NCBI GenBank assembly: GCA_965209015.1
Contig: OZ242367.1
Coordinates: 2,046,001 to 2,110,000 of the forward strand
From: Bin80 sp965209015
Lineage (GTDB): Bacteria > Bacteroidota > Rhodothermia > Rhodothermales > Bin80
Direction: 5' to 3'
Length of the DNA: 64,000 bases
Made by a program: the position numbers and the translations under genes. Below the pieces are notes generated by a model, which saw only the letters and a list, made by a program, of their open reading frames with translations, was not told the origin of the DNA and did not search any database. Shown here piece by piece: positions 1-10,267 of the stretch (position 1 is its first letter; each line of letters opens with the position of its first letter).

Positions 1-3000
1 ACATACGACCAGATTTTCTGGAACACTCGGAGGAGTAGCCTGGGTTGTTGCAGATTCCTGAACAAACTCGCCATGCTCTGCCTCAATCAACCCGGCAACC
101 CGAACCTGATAGGTTGTCCCGGCCATGAGATCCGTGATCGTAACCTCGGTGGAGAGTCCTGTATGAGCAATCTGCTGCCAAGTCCCTGAACTCTCATCTC
201 CACGATACTCCACACGATAGCCGGTCACATCAGGCCCCGAGGAAGGAACTGTCCATGAAGCCTGAATACTCGAAGTGGACAAGACTGTCAGCGTTAAGGA
301 GGAGGGAGCGTCAGGTAAGCCCGTTTCATCCATGGTCTGTCCGATGCTCTGAACAAACGATCCCGTAAAGTCGGCATTGATCGCCGCAACCCGTACATCA
401 TAGCTCGTTCCTGAGGCAAGATTTTGAATGAGCACGGTGGTGCTCTCCGAACTCTCTTCTTCCCAGTCTCCGGGCTGTCTTCCCGTTTGGATTTCATCCT
501 CGTCGGAGACGCGGTAGTCAATGCGATACCGAAGGATCGGGATCCCTCCCTCGTCCACCGGAGCTGTCCATGATACTTCCAGATCTGTCGTAGAGGTGCC
601 GGTAATAATCAGAGCGCGTGGAGGGGAGGGAGCGGTCGCAGACTCGGTCGTTACCGTACCGGTTTCAAATTCACCTGCCCCCAAAGCATTCACCGCGGCA
701 ATGTGCACCTGATATTCCGTTCCCACCATAAGTCCGGTCAGGATTACTTCGGTCGTCCCTGCACGGCGAGTAAGAGTCATCGGATCCGAATCCGCCGGCG
801 CATTGACAGGGATATACTCAATCGTGTACGACCGCAATGCCAATCCACCCGTCTCGTCGGGTCTTACCCAAGTGACGCGAACCTCGGTCGGAGATAGCGA
901 AGTGAGGACCACATTCGATGGCATGCCGGGACGTGAGGTCTCGGATGTCGTCGTCGCTATTTCAATCTCCGTATACTCCCCCTGTCCGGCAGAATTCTCC
1001 GCAGCCACGCGCACATCATATGATGTGTTGGAGAGCAGATCGGTAAGTTCAAATGTGGTTTCTGTGGTTGAGAGTTGCTCCCAGTCCCCAGCAGGTTCTG
1101 CACCCTCTCCATCAGGATCGGACGTCCGATACTCTACAATGTAGGACAGTGAAACTCCTGAATTATTTTGATCTGGTGCTGACCATGTGACCAAAATCCT
1201 TGATGGCGAAGTTGCACGAACCGATAGATCAAGGGGCTGATTCGGAACTGCGATACTTGTAGTTGCCGAGGCTTCGGTATACGGCCCGATCCCCGCTGAA
1301 TTGATCGCCGCCACTTGGACATCATAGGACGTTCCACCGGTGAGCCCCTCAACGAAAGCGCTGGTCTCCGTCCCGGTTTGTTCTACAGCGATCCATGGAC
1401 CTGCTTCCTCAGTATCCGTCGCAGAAGTCCGATATTGAATACTGTACCCCGTAACCGCAGACCCACTCGTTTCAGTGGGAGGTGACCAGGTCACCGACAG
1501 TTCACTGGAGGAAATGACCGTGATTGCAAGATCCAAGGGTACAGAGGTGACACCGATATTCAGTGTCGTGAACGTCTGCGATGCAAAAGGACCTTCCCCC
1601 ACAGAGTTGACCGCAGCAACTTGCACATTGTACACCGTTTCCGCGACTAAATCCGTCAACGTGGCATTGGTCGTCGTGTGGTCACTGAATTCCCAATCTC
1701 CCGGAGCAGTACCCGGTCCTGAACCATCGGCATCTGCCAAGCGGTAGCCAACCCGGTACCCCGTCACAGCGGATCCCCCGTTCTCATCGGATGAGAATTC
1801 CGTCCAAGCCAACTCTGCCCCAGTATGAGAAATAGATAAAACTTCAAATCCATCCGGTGGACTCGTTGGCACCGTGGCCGGATTCGTGACACCGACCGTA
1901 TTGGAGGAGTACTCTCCATCTCCAATACTGTTGTTTGCAGCAATCTGAACATCATACGATGTACCAGCACTCAATTGCGTGAGCGTACGTTGTAGACTCG
2001 CTGCACTCTCAATCTCAATCACGGGTTCCCAATCCCCAGGCTGCACCCCCGGTGTAGTGATGTCGCTATCCGTCAAACGATAACGAAGTTTGTACAGCAG
2101 GATCGGTTCGCCGCCAGTAATCTCGGGGGCTTCCCAAGAAACGGTTAGTTCCGTAGGCGAAGGGGAGGTAATCTGAAGGCTCGTCGGGATTCCAGGAGCA
2201 GAGGATGTGGTCGTTACAGTTTGCGATACGAATCCACCAGAACCCGCGACATTACGTGCTGCAACGCGCACATCGTAGGAGGTACCAGCCAAGAGATCCG
2301 TAATGGTGGCCGTTGTGGTTGTACCCGAGGAAGTGGCATTGGACCAAGCAGTGGACGCAGGAGCATCCGTAAGCCGGTACTCAACCAAATAATTTGAGAT
2401 TGGGCTTCCGCCGATCTGTGCGGGAGCTTCCCAGGAAACCGATAAGCTGTTGGGGCCGGTTACTTGAACCTCCAAGTTTTGAGGTGCAGAAGGTACATTG
2501 GCAGCCGTGGTGGAGAACGTCTCCGTAGCTTCTTGACCCGTGCCAGCGCTGTTGACCGCGGATACACCGACGACATAGGATGTGCCAGCAAGGAGCCCCG
2601 TCATCTCGGCTGTATTCCCGGCAGGAGTGACAGAAATCCAATCTTGCGAAGCCTCCACGCGATACCGTACCTCATGCCCGGTGATGGGTGCACCTCCATC
2701 GGAGGAAGGAGCACTCCATGCAACCGTTAACGCGTTTTGCTCTTGGGCAGTGACTCGAATATTTCGAGGAGCAGTGGGCGCAATCGCTGCATTCGTACTT
2801 TCCGTGGTTTGCGCGTAGAGGCCCGTCCCGACAGTGTTAATTGCGGCAACTTCCAATTCGTAGGCGGTCCCTCCAGATAGACCAGTAATTGAGATAGACG
2901 TTGTAGTGATGAGTTGGTCAATCCGTACCGGTGGAGTGGTGCTGCCGCTCGGACGATAACGGACATTATAGCCCAGGACTGTAGCTCCGCCATCATCCTC

Positions 3001-6000
3001 AGGTGCTTGCCAACTGATGCTGATCTCCGTCGGAGATGTAGCACTGGCCGTGAGTGACCGAGGAACGGTAGGCTCAACCGCCGGGCCAGTCGTCCCTGTA
3101 AGCGTGGCAGCTACTCCCTCCCCCTTTTCATTGGTGGCCTGGATGCTGATATCGTAGGTGGTCGCAGGTAACAGTGAACGAAGGACAACGGTTGTCCCCG
3201 TCACCTGTTGCGTCTCATAGGTGCTGGATGTGGTTAGTTTATGACCAACCGTGTATCCCGTAATCGTACCACCGCCATCACTTTGAGGAGCACTCCATTC
3301 CAGAGTGAGGGAAGAGTGCGTCGGGGCAGAGACGGTTGCACCTGTGGGAGCAGAAGCAAGGACAATCGGATTGGTGGCTACTTCGGAAGAGGTAGCAGGA
3401 TCCCCTGTACCCGCAAGATTCGTTGCCGTAACCTGAACCTCGTAGATGGTCTCCACTTCCAAGCCCGTAATTGTGTGGATGAACACAGGACCGACAGCGT
3501 TCGGCGTGCTCCATGCCGCAGGTGGGTTTTCCACCTTGCGATAACTCACCTCATACCCCGTAATGGGCGCACCGCCATTCTCCGAAGGAGCACCCCATGA
3601 AACATCTAGTTCGGTTTGAGAGACCGCAGAGACCTGCAAATTCTGAGGAACACTCGGGAGTGCCGCATCGGTACGCCCCGAACCGGTTGCAAAATCGCTG
3701 GGACCTACTTGATTTACGGCAGCCACTTGGATATCGTACAATACATATGGATCCAAGCTGGACAGTGTGATCGTCTCCGCGGTTCCAGAGTGGGAAGCGT
3801 CAATCCAATCCCCCGCAGTTTGGCCGGCATCTGCTGCACGCCGATATTCTACATTATAACCAGAAATATCCGCACCGTTCGTCTCCGTCGGAGCAGTCCA
3901 TGTGACCGTCAAAGAAGAGGAGGTCGTAGCTGTAACCGTAACTTCCGTAGGTGAATCGGGAGCCGCCACGGGGGTTCCCGATGCCTGAGCCGGCGCGCCA
4001 TCACCAATAGCATTTCTAGCAAGAACCTCAACATCGTATCCCGTGCCTGCGGTCAGTGAGGAGATCGTCGTGGTGGTTACGGCTCCGTCAATTTGAACAG
4101 GTGATGTCCAATCTCCTGAGGTGCCACCTCCAGTATCCGAAACGCGGTGGCGTACATCGTAACCTGTGATTGGAGATCCATTGTCTTCAGGAGCTTCCCA
4201 TGTAGCAGTGAGAGAGGTAGCAGAGGCAACCGTAATGGTCAAATTAGTGGGAGCTCCAGGAGCTGCTGCTGGAGTGCCGGATTCCTCGCCCGAGTAGGTT
4301 CCTGTTCCTGCCGAGTTGATCGCTGCGACCTGAATAAAGTACTCTGTCCCTGTCGTGAGTTCGGTAATCGTAGTCTCCGTGCCCGTAACATTCGGAGTCA
4401 CGGAAGTCCATGCGATGGGAGACACACTCCCGTCACGGTACTGAACCGAATAGCCAGTGATCTCAGCTCCACCGTTTTCCGTGGGAGCAACCCATGAGAC
4501 GTCCAGAGAGGTCCCAGAGGCCACCGCTACCATCACGTCAGTAGGTGCCTGGGGAGCCACGACAGGTGCCTCGGCGGTTGTTCCGCTACTCTCCAACCAC
4601 GATCCCGTACCTATCTCATTGATGGCAGCAACCCTCACATCATACTGAGTCTCGGGATCTAAACCTGAAATCGTGGCGGTAGTGGTCGTAACGGTAGTGG
4701 AAGACGAAGGCCAGTCTGTATCCGTAGCCAATTTGTGCTGCACCTCATATCCCGTGATATCCTTCCCACCGGTTTCCACTGGTGCTTCCCACGTCAGTGT
4801 CAACTGATCAGACTCGGTTTCATCTACCACAAGATTTGTCGGAGCATCTGGAGCTGTTGCCGGCAGAGTCGTTATTCTGGTACTGGCTCTAGTTTTCCAC
4901 CATCCGCCTTCACCTATGGCGTTTACCGCACGAATCTGAAACCCATAACTCGTTTCTGGGAATAGCTCCGTGAACGTGTGAGTAAGTTCAGAGGATGGAT
5001 CTATCGGAATTGGATCTTCTTCAGTGAATGAAAAATCTCTTTCGTGGTTTGATCTCTGGATGTCATATCGCGTGATTTCGGATCCTCCGTCATCTTCAAG
5101 TGCAGTCCATGATACAGTAAATGAAGATGATGTTATATTTGAAGTTTCTACATCATCATTAGTCAACTTAGCGGGTGCAGATGCCGATGGAATTCTGTCC
5201 GACCATTCGGATTCAATCTCATTATCATGCTCATCATCATCCCTGTAAAATACTTTGGCCTTGATTCTCGCTCCCTTGTCTTCGTCCCGTATTTCATAGT
5301 ATGGCCTAGCGGCGCTCATTCCAATACGAGTGACGGTTCCATCACCTAATGGATGTGGGAATTCACGCTCCACTTCTTCCCCGTTTTCGTCTTCTGCGAT
5401 CCATGTAACTTCAACTTCAAAACCAGCGGGTTGAAAATTGCCTCGAGCGACCTCTATTCCATCGGGATCCTGAAAGCCGGTGTCATCATCGGTGTAAAAA
5501 AAACTGGTTACGAGCCTCCCCCCAGGTTCCAACTCATCATTCAGGTAAGACGACATAGTCAAACTGCCGGTAGGGGGATCATTCACTTTTCTTACATTGA
5601 ATTGGAAGTTTAGGTCGTCTACTCTATCCCCAGCAACATGGGCATTGTAGGTAAATCTACCATAGTTGGTACCATGCTCGTTCTCAACAGGAGTGAAAAT
5701 CAGCTTTCCAGCTTCAATATCGGCCTTTTCAATCCTTATATCATCAGACGTAGAGGTTATGGCGGTTCCGTCGTTCGTTAGGGATCCCCTTCCTGAAACG
5801 GCAGTAATCGTAATCGCCTCGAGAATGCCAGCACTATATCCAAAATCACCTGCTCCGAATGTATAGGGAGTATCCTCATCAATGCGCTTCGTCTCGTCGA
5901 AATACCGAGGTTGCTTGGTTAATTTCCCTCCCTCTGGAAGAACATCAACTCCTTCCTCGGGATGAGGGCTAAACTCCGAGGGGATAAAAGGAGCAAAAAA

Positions 6001-6174
6001 AGGAGCATTGCTTGAGTCGCCATCAATCGGTACTCCAAGCTCGGATCTATCAGTGCCTATTACAACATTAGCAAATGACTTAGCTGGAGCTACTAAGAGT
6101 ATGATTGCAAGAATAAAATGGGGGGGGGGCAAAATTATAACCTGATTGATACATTTGATCAGAGGATAAGTCAT
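1..6174 (-). CDS. Giant secreted fibronectin type III repeat protein (3' end outside window)
   Basis: The frame stays open from ATG at 6174 to the window edge (2058 codons, no stop), so the C-terminus is missing. An N-terminal hydrophobic stretch (about residues 19-35, ending APAKSFA) looks like a signal peptide. Residues 36-335 form a region with cadherin/VCBS-like phrasing (FTPVENEHGTNYGRFTY, then NDPPTG). About 17 fibronectin type III domains of roughly 100 residues follow, each marked by a YDVRVAA-N-GxG type strand, seen on the plus strand about every 300 bases between 90 and 4950. The family suggests a cell-surface or secreted adhesive protein; the ligand is unknown. Ten consecutive C codon bases lie between the start and the hydrophobic segment (6120-6129), so slippage would switch the protein off. 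A TTG at 6132 is an alternative start that still precedes the tract. If the protein ends in a sorting domain, that lies outside the window. Confidence 0.85.
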   Translation of the reverse strand, partial: MTYPLIKCINQVIILPPPHFILAIILLVAPAKSFANVVIGTDRSELGVPIDGDSSNAPFFAPFIPSEFSPHPEEGVDVLPEGGKLTKQPRYFDETKRIDEDTPYTFGAGDFGYSAGILEAITITAVSGRGSLTNDGTAITSTSDDIRIEKADIEAGKLIFTPVENEHGTNYGRFTYNAHVAGDRVDDLNFQFNVRKVNDPPTGSLTMSSYLNDELEPGGRLVTSFFYTDDDTGFQDPDGIEVARGNFQPAGFEVEVTWIAEDENGEEVEREFPHPLGDGTVTRIGMSAARPYYEIRDEDKGARIKAKVFYRDDDEHDNEIESEWSDRIPSASAPAKLTNDDVETSNITSSSFTVSWTALEDDGGSEITRYDIQRSNHERDFSFTEEDPIPIDPSSELTHTFTELFPETSYGFQIRAVNAIGEGGWWKTRASTRITTLPATAPDAPTNLVVDETESDQLTLTWEAPVETGGKDITGYEVQHKLATDTDWPSSSTTVTTTTATISGLDPETQYDVRVAAINEIGTGSWLESSGTTAEAPVVAPQAPTDVMVAVASGTSLDVSWVAPTENGGAEITGYSVQYRDGSVSPIAWTSVTPNVTGTETTITELTTGTEYFIQVAAINSAGTGTYSGEESGTPAAAPGAPTNLTITVASATSLTATWEAPEDNGSPITGYDVRHRVSDTGGGTSGDWTSPVQIDGAVTTTTISSLTAGTGYDVEVLARNAIGDGAPAQASGTPVAAPDSPTEVTVTATTSSSLTVTWTAPTETNGADISGYNVEYRRAADAGQTAGDWIDASHSGTAETITLSSLDPYVLYDIQVAAVNQVGPSDFATGSGRTDAALPSVPQNLQVSAVSQTELDVSWGAPSENGGAPITGYEVSYRKVENPPAAWSTPNAVGPVFIHTITGLEVETIYEVQVTATNLAGTGDPATSSEVATNPIVLASAPTGATVSAPTHSSLTLEWSAPQSDGGGTITGYTVGHKLTTSSTYETQQVTGTTVVLRSLLPATTYDISIQATNEKGEGVAATLTGTTGPAVEPTVPRSLTASATSPTEISISWQAPEDDGGATVLGYNVRYRPSGSTTPPVRIDQLITTTSISITGLSGGTAYELEVAAINTVGTGLYAQTTESTNAAIAPTAPRNIRVTAQEQNALTVAWSAPSSDGGAPITGHEVRYRVEASQDWISVTPAGNTAEMTGLLAGTSYVVGVSAVNSAGTGQEATETFSTTAANVPSAPQNLEVQVTGPNSLSVSWEAPAQIGGSPISNYLVEYRLTDAPASTAWSNATSSGTTTTATITDLLAGTSYDVRVAARNVAGSGGFVSQTVTTTSSAPGIPTSLQITSPSPTELTVSWEAPEITGGEPILLYKLRYRLTDSDITTPGVQPGDWEPVIEIESAASLQRTLTQLSAGTSYDVQIAANNSIGDGEYSSNTVGVTNPATVPTSPPDGFEVLSISHTGAELAWTEFSSDENGGSAVTGYRVGYRLADADGSGPGTAPGDWEFSDHTTTNATLTDLVAETVYNVQVAAVNSVGEGPFASQTFTTLNIGVTSVPLDLAITVISSSELSVTWSPPTETSGSAVTGYSIQYRTSATDTEEAGPWIAVEQTGTETSAFVEGLTGGTSYDVQVAAINSAGIGPYTEASATTSIAVPNQPLDLSVRATSPSRILVTWSAPDQNNSGVSLSYIVEYRTSDPDGEGAEPAGDWEQLSTTETTFELTDLLSNTSYDVRVAAENSAGQGEYTEIEIATTTSETSRPGMPSNVVLTSLSPTEVRVTWVRPDETGGLALRSYTIEYIPVNAPADSDPMTLTRRAGTTEVILTGLMVGTEYQVHIAAVNALGAGEFETGTVTTESATAPSPPRALIITGTSTTDLEVSWTAPVDEGGIPILRYRIDYRVSDEDEIQTGRQPGDWEEESSESTTVLIQNLASGTSYDVRVAAINADFTGSFVQSIGQTMDETGLPDAPSSLTLTVLSTSSIQASWTVPSSGPDVTGYRVEYRGDESSGTWQQIAHTGLSTEVTITDLMAGTTYQVRVAGLIEAEHGEFVQESATTQATPPSVPENLVVC
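6120..6129 (-). repeat. 10-base poly-C tract in N-terminal coding region of the Fn3 protein
   Basis: Ten G on the plus strand (ten C on the coding strand) encode Pro-Pro-Pro and the first base of His, immediately before the signal-peptide core. Homopolymers at this position are classic phase-variation sites in surface proteins. The observed length is the in-frame one. Function is inferred. Confidence 0.7.
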
Positions 6175-7028
6175 ATGTCAAAGGATAATAAGATCTTACC
6201 TACAAACAAGTGATAGGTAATAAATCAGAAATTTTTCTGACTGAGAAAATACCTTACGGTATCTGGAAACAATAGCAGCTGTCCATAAAAGATAAGCGAC
6301 AAACACTCGAGAAGAGGTTGTACGGACAAACGGCCTCGAAATTCTCAAATCTGGAAAGATTATCAGAAAATTCTCAAAATTTTCACGTTTAGATTCTCCT
6401 GCCTCTGCGACAGCCCTAATTCCATAATTTCAAACTGTTATCTTGCCCAGCAGGCCAACAGAGAGATCAGACATAGACAAAATCGTGGAAATTGCCATCC
6501 TCATTGAGGCGGAGCAGCGAGCTGCGACGCCTCAATGAAATGTGTTCCTCCATAGTTAAACTTTGGATTTCTGGAACCGTAAAAAGTTTTGTCGTCAGCC
6601 GTCATTTGTATTGTCGTTGAACAGTCAAGAACTTCGTGAGATATCTAGCATATCTATTGCAGAATAGGAAATTACACTCCACGTATACAACAATATAATA
6701 CGATCTTAAACTACAAAATATAAATCAATTGCCTTACGGGAAAATCCCGATTTGTTGTGTAAAGATACTGGAATGGGCAGGTTTATTTTCGGATGGTGGG
6801 CTCGGTGGCTATGGTATTCGTAGAATTAACCGTACCAAATCGTCTGCTTAAGTCAATACGAAAATTCTCAATTTCCTATGGAGTAGGGATATATAGGGAA
6901 TTTCATAATCAGACTTTTCTGCTTAATTCAAGCGTATTGAAGGTTCTGATTTTGTGCCGTGGTTGTGTAATTTCATAAATGGATAGTTGTACAATATTGA
7001 CCTCGGTTGTGCCGAGAACTGCTAAGGG
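6175..7028. other. Gene-free intergenic region
   Basis: 854 bp between the Fn3 gene start and the nhaC stop, AT-rich, with no credible coding sequence; the small open frame at 6793-6978 has no recognisable features. It holds a strong inverted repeat at 6501-6538 and a short element near 6563-6600 also found upstream of the first Calx-beta gene near 51224-51258. A weak 5-bp hairpin at 7002-7016 lies just downstream of nhaC, but no T-run follows it. Confidence 0.6.
6501..6538. repeat. Inverted repeat (10-bp perfect arms plus 5-bp inner stem)
   Basis: Arms tcattgaggc (6501-6510) and gcctcaatga (6529-6538) are perfect reverse complements. Inside them gcagc (6514-6518) and gctgc (6521-6525) can pair again. 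There is no T-run on either side, so an intrinsic terminator is unlikely; it could be a protein-binding site, a structured leader of the Fn3 transcript, or an old mobile-element end. Confidence 0.6.
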
Positions 7029-8510
7029 TTATAACAACTGACTGTCAGAACTCTTTTCTTCATCAAATTGTCCATCTTTATCTAATGGAACGATAGTAAA
7101 TCCTGTGAAACCGTAAATGGCACTGATTACCGGATTGGTGTAATTAAAAAAAGCAAAGGGTAAATAGTACAAAGTGGAGACCCCCAAGGTGGCAGCCATG
7201 AATGCACCACAGGTGTTCCATGGAATCAAAACAGATGTGAGTGTCCCCGAATCTTCTAGCGCACGAGAGAGATTTTTGGGATCTAATCCGCGCTTTTGAA
7301 ATTCCGCACGATACATTCGTCCCGGAATCACAATGGAGATGTACTGGTCTCCTGCTATTACATTCAGTCCAAATGCTGTGCCAAGTGTAGCTAAAATTAA
7401 TGCGCCAGAACTGCGTGCCGTACGGAGAATCGTTTTGGTAATGACCCTTAACATTCCCGTTTTCTCCATCGCTGCACCAAACATCATCGCCGAAATAATG
7501 AGCCAAATCGTATCCAACATACTTGACATTCCCCCACGTTTCAAAAGCTCATCTAAGGCTGTATTGCCTGTACTAATTGTGAATTCTCCAAACATGGCCA
7601 TCCAGAACCCCTTGAATAATACCAAAATGTGGGGAAGGTTCGTCTCCCCTACGAATTCCAAAGTAACCTCTTGCTGAAAAACCATCGCAGTGATCCCTCC
7701 CAATAATGCTCCAATGAGAAGTGCCGGAAAGGCTGGCATTTTCTTGTAAATTAATACAAGTACAATCACCACCGGAATAAGTAGATGTATACCAAGGTTG
7801 TAACTGCTGTCCAGTGCCAGAAGCATATCGGCCAATGAAGAAGAAAGACCCATCTCTGGTTGCTGAACCAGTCCAATGATTGTGAACAAAATCAGTGCGA
7901 TTGTGATACTCGGAACAGTGGTCCAGAGCATATGCCGGATATGAACAAATAATTCCGTCCCCGCCATTGCAGGGGCCAAGTTTGTGGTATCCGATAGTGG
8001 AGAAAGCTTGTCTCCAAAATAGGCACCCGAAATGATCGCACCTGCTGCGATCCCTAGATGTAAACCAAAAGCCGCAGCGATCCCCACCAACGCAATTCCA
8101 ATGGTGCTAACGGTAGTCCAAGAACTCCCTGATACAATTGCGACAATTGCACAAATCACACAACAAGCAGTGTAAAAAATTTGGGGGTTCAATATTTGAA
8201 GACCATAGTACATCATGGTCGGCACAATACCGCCCAGAATCCAAGTCCCAATCAGGGACCCCACCACTAGAAGGATGAAAATCGCCCCCATGGATAGGGA
8301 AACCCCTTTCACCATAGCTTCCTGCATTTGCTTCCATCTGAGACCAAGCCGGAGTCCAATCAATGCTGCCACTACAGCCGAGAGAATCAATGCAATTTGA
8401 TTCGGCCCATAAGAAGCAGAATCACCAAAGAAATTCACCGAGGCAATAAGCAACACGAGCAGCACGGCTACCGGAAACAGAGACTGCCAGATACTGGGCT
8501 TAGATACCAT
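7029..8510 (-). CDS. nhaC: Na+/H+ antiporter, NhaC family
   Basis: A 493-aa polytopic membrane protein with about 11-12 hydrophobic helices. The segment around residues 120-185 (SGSSWTTVSTIG, then GAYFGDKLSPLSDTTNLAP) is the typical NhaC core with its charged and polar ion-pathway residues. Family members exchange external protons for cytoplasmic Na+ and support pH and sodium homeostasis. It is the last gene of the nrnA-pepA-pdxA-agcS-nhaC run, 9 bp after agcS. The pairing with a Na+-coupled amino acid symporter suggests a sodium-based economy, consistent with a marine or saline organism. The length is normal for the family. Confidence 0.9.
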   Translation of the reverse strand: MVSKPSIWQSLFPVAVLLVLLIASVNFFGDSASYGPNQIALILSAVVAALIGLRLGLRWKQMQEAMVKGVSLSMGAIFILLVVGSLIGTWILGGIVPTMMYYGLQILNPQIFYTACCVICAIVAIVSGSSWTTVSTIGIALVGIAAAFGLHLGIAAGAIISGAYFGDKLSPLSDTTNLAPAMAGTELFVHIRHMLWTTVPSITIALILFTIIGLVQQPEMGLSSSLADMLLALDSSYNLGIHLLIPVVIVLVLIYKKMPAFPALLIGALLGGITAMVFQQEVTLEFVGETNLPHILVLFKGFWMAMFGEFTISTGNTALDELLKRGGMSSMLDTIWLIISAMMFGAAMEKTGMLRVITKTILRTARSSGALILATLGTAFGLNVIAGDQYISIVIPGRMYRAEFQKRGLDPKNLSRALEDSGTLTSVLIPWNTCGAFMAATLGVSTLYYLPFAFFNYTNPVISAIYGFTGFTIVPLDKDGQFDEEKSSDSQLL

Positions 8511-8519
8511 AACGATATC

Positions 8520-10244
8520 TTATGTCTCGGAACCAGACTCGTGTTTCTCCACGCGAGTGCGTGCGATCTTCAGATATTCTTCTGTGCTGAGGCCCGGCTT
8601 GAAGGCATTGAAGTAGTCATCCTTCAACTTCTTCGCAACCCCCGAGAGAAGAATCAGTGCCAAAACATTCGGAATCGTTACTAAGGCAAGAGCAGTATCC
8701 CCGATCCCCCAAATCGTATTCAAACCCGCAACAGCACCAAGAAAATGCATGATCACAAATACGGTCTTGTATGGAAGAATGGATGTCTTCCCAAAGAGAT
8801 ACATGGAACAGCGGTCACCGTAATAGCTCCATGAGATCGCAGTAGATATTCCAAACAAGAGTACACATAAGATCACAAGATATTTCCCAAAACTCCCCAG
8901 TCCCTGTTCAAATGCAAGTGCGGTCATAGGGGCACCATTTTCGACCGCCCCCCCATAGAGAATAGTGTATTGCCCTCCGTCCGCCGCAATAGCAATATTC
9001 TCTCGCGTGTTGATGACGCCGGTAAAGAATATCGTTTGCTCTTCGTTAACAAAAAACTGATCAATCGGTACCTCATGCCATGCAAACATGATCTCGTCGC
9101 TTTCACTTGGAACGGGAATTCCCTGATCAATAACGATTTCTGTGGGAATTTTCTCAATCTCAACAGGCCTGTATCGTCCATTGACCTCCTCAACATAAGA
9201 CACATCTCCCTCCCCTATGGTAAGAGTCGTATCAACTTTATCCGTCCATACACCAGTGGTGAGCACGACCAACGCAGTAATCGTACAAATCACAATCGTA
9301 TCAATGAATGGCTCCAGTAAGGCAACCGCACCTTCAGAGACCGGCTCTTGGGTCTTGGCAGCAGAATGCGCAATTGGAGCTGATCCCTGCCCCGCCTCAT
9401 TTGAAAATAAACCGCGGCGAACGCCCCAGAGAATCGTCTGAATAAGAACGCCAATCCCCGTACCCGCAACGCCAGCAGTTGGATTGAATGCTTCCGTAAA
9501 GATGCTGGCGAATGCTGGAAAAATCCCATTTGAGTTGATCGCAAGAATCACGATTCCACCAGCGACATAAAGCAATCCCATTGCCGGGGCCAGAATACTG
9601 GTAACACGTCCAATTCTAGAAATACCACCAAGAATCACCACCCCTACGATCGCCGAGGTCACACTTCCAGTAATCCATGTAGGGATGGCAAACTCGGCAT
9701 TTATAAGATCCGAAACCGTATTTGCTTGGATTGCATTGCCGCTCATGAATGATGTGAGAATCATTGCACCGGCAACCAGCATCGCAAGGGGCTTAAATGC
9801 TTTTCCCAGACCATGCTCTATGTAGTACATCGGACCACCAGAAACCGTACCAAGTAGTTTTGTCCCAGATTTATCTACTTGACGGTACCTCTGTGCAAGG
9901 GTGACTTCGGTAAACTTGGTACACATGCCCAAGAGGGCCGTGATCCACATCCAGAAGATTGCTCCAGGACCTCCCCAATGAATGGCAAGGGCAACCCCAG
10001 CAATATTCCCAATCCCTACCGTGGCAGATAATGCAGTGGTGAGTGCCTGAAAGTGTGAGACATCGCCTGCATCCTCTGGATCATCATATTTTCCCGTTGC
10101 AACCTTGATGCCATGTCCAAACTGACGAAACTGCACAAACCCCAATCTAAAAGTTAGGAATAATCCGGCCCCAAGGAGGATAACGAGTAATGGATAGGCT
10201 AACAGGCTATCAATGAACTGCTGAATATCTAATAAAATTCCCAT
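8520..10244 (-). CDS. agcS: Sodium:alanine/glycine symporter (AgcS family) with extra loop domain
   Basis: 574 aa from the ATG at 10244. That start aligns with the short N-terminus of AgcS proteins; a GTG at 10268 overlapping the pdxA stop (TAGTG) would add 8 residues. Family signatures include the N-terminal LTFRLGFVQFRQF, the GNIAGVALAIHWGGPGA helix and GLFSNEAGQGSAPIAH. Members import alanine or glycine with Na+. It is about 100 residues longer than usual because of a hydrophilic insertion at about residues 333-440 (DNA about 8925-9250), starting after TTGVWTDK and ending before the last three helices, probably on the periplasmic side. It lies directly downstream of pdxA and 9 bp before nhaC, so it is probably cotranscribed with both. 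Confidence 0.88.
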   Translation of the reverse strand: MGILLDIQQFIDSLLAYPLLVILLGAGLFLTFRLGFVQFRQFGHGIKVATGKYDDPEDAGDVSHFQALTTALSATVGIGNIAGVALAIHWGGPGAIFWMWITALLGMCTKFTEVTLAQRYRQVDKSGTKLLGTVSGGPMYYIEHGLGKAFKPLAMLVAGAMILTSFMSGNAIQANTVSDLINAEFAIPTWITGSVTSAIVGVVILGGISRIGRVTSILAPAMGLLYVAGGIVILAINSNGIFPAFASIFTEAFNPTAGVAGTGIGVLIQTILWGVRRGLFSNEAGQGSAPIAHSAAKTQEPVSEGAVALLEPFIDTIVICTITALVVLTTGVWTDKVDTTLTIGEGDVSYVEEVNGRYRPVEIEKIPTEIVIDQGIPVPSESDEIMFAWHEVPIDQFFVNEEQTIFFTGVINTRENIAIAADGGQYTILYGGAVENGAPMTALAFEQGLGSFGKYLVILCVLLFGISTAISWSYYGDRCSMYLFGKTSILPYKTVFVIMHFLGAVAGLNTIWGIGDTALALVTIPNVLALILLSGVAKKLKDDYFNAFKPGLSTEEYLKIARTRVEKHESGSET

Positions 10245-10267
10245 GTGAATATTGGTGTGTCGATACA

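Noticed and set aside
1..5200. Numerous plus-strand frames of 60-120 codons across the Fn3 region.
   Set aside because: They are antisense shadows of the continuous minus-strand Fn3 frame, whose domains repeat every ~300 bases.
7002..7016. Terminator after nhaC.
   Set aside because: Only a 5-bp stem and no T-run on the minus strand.
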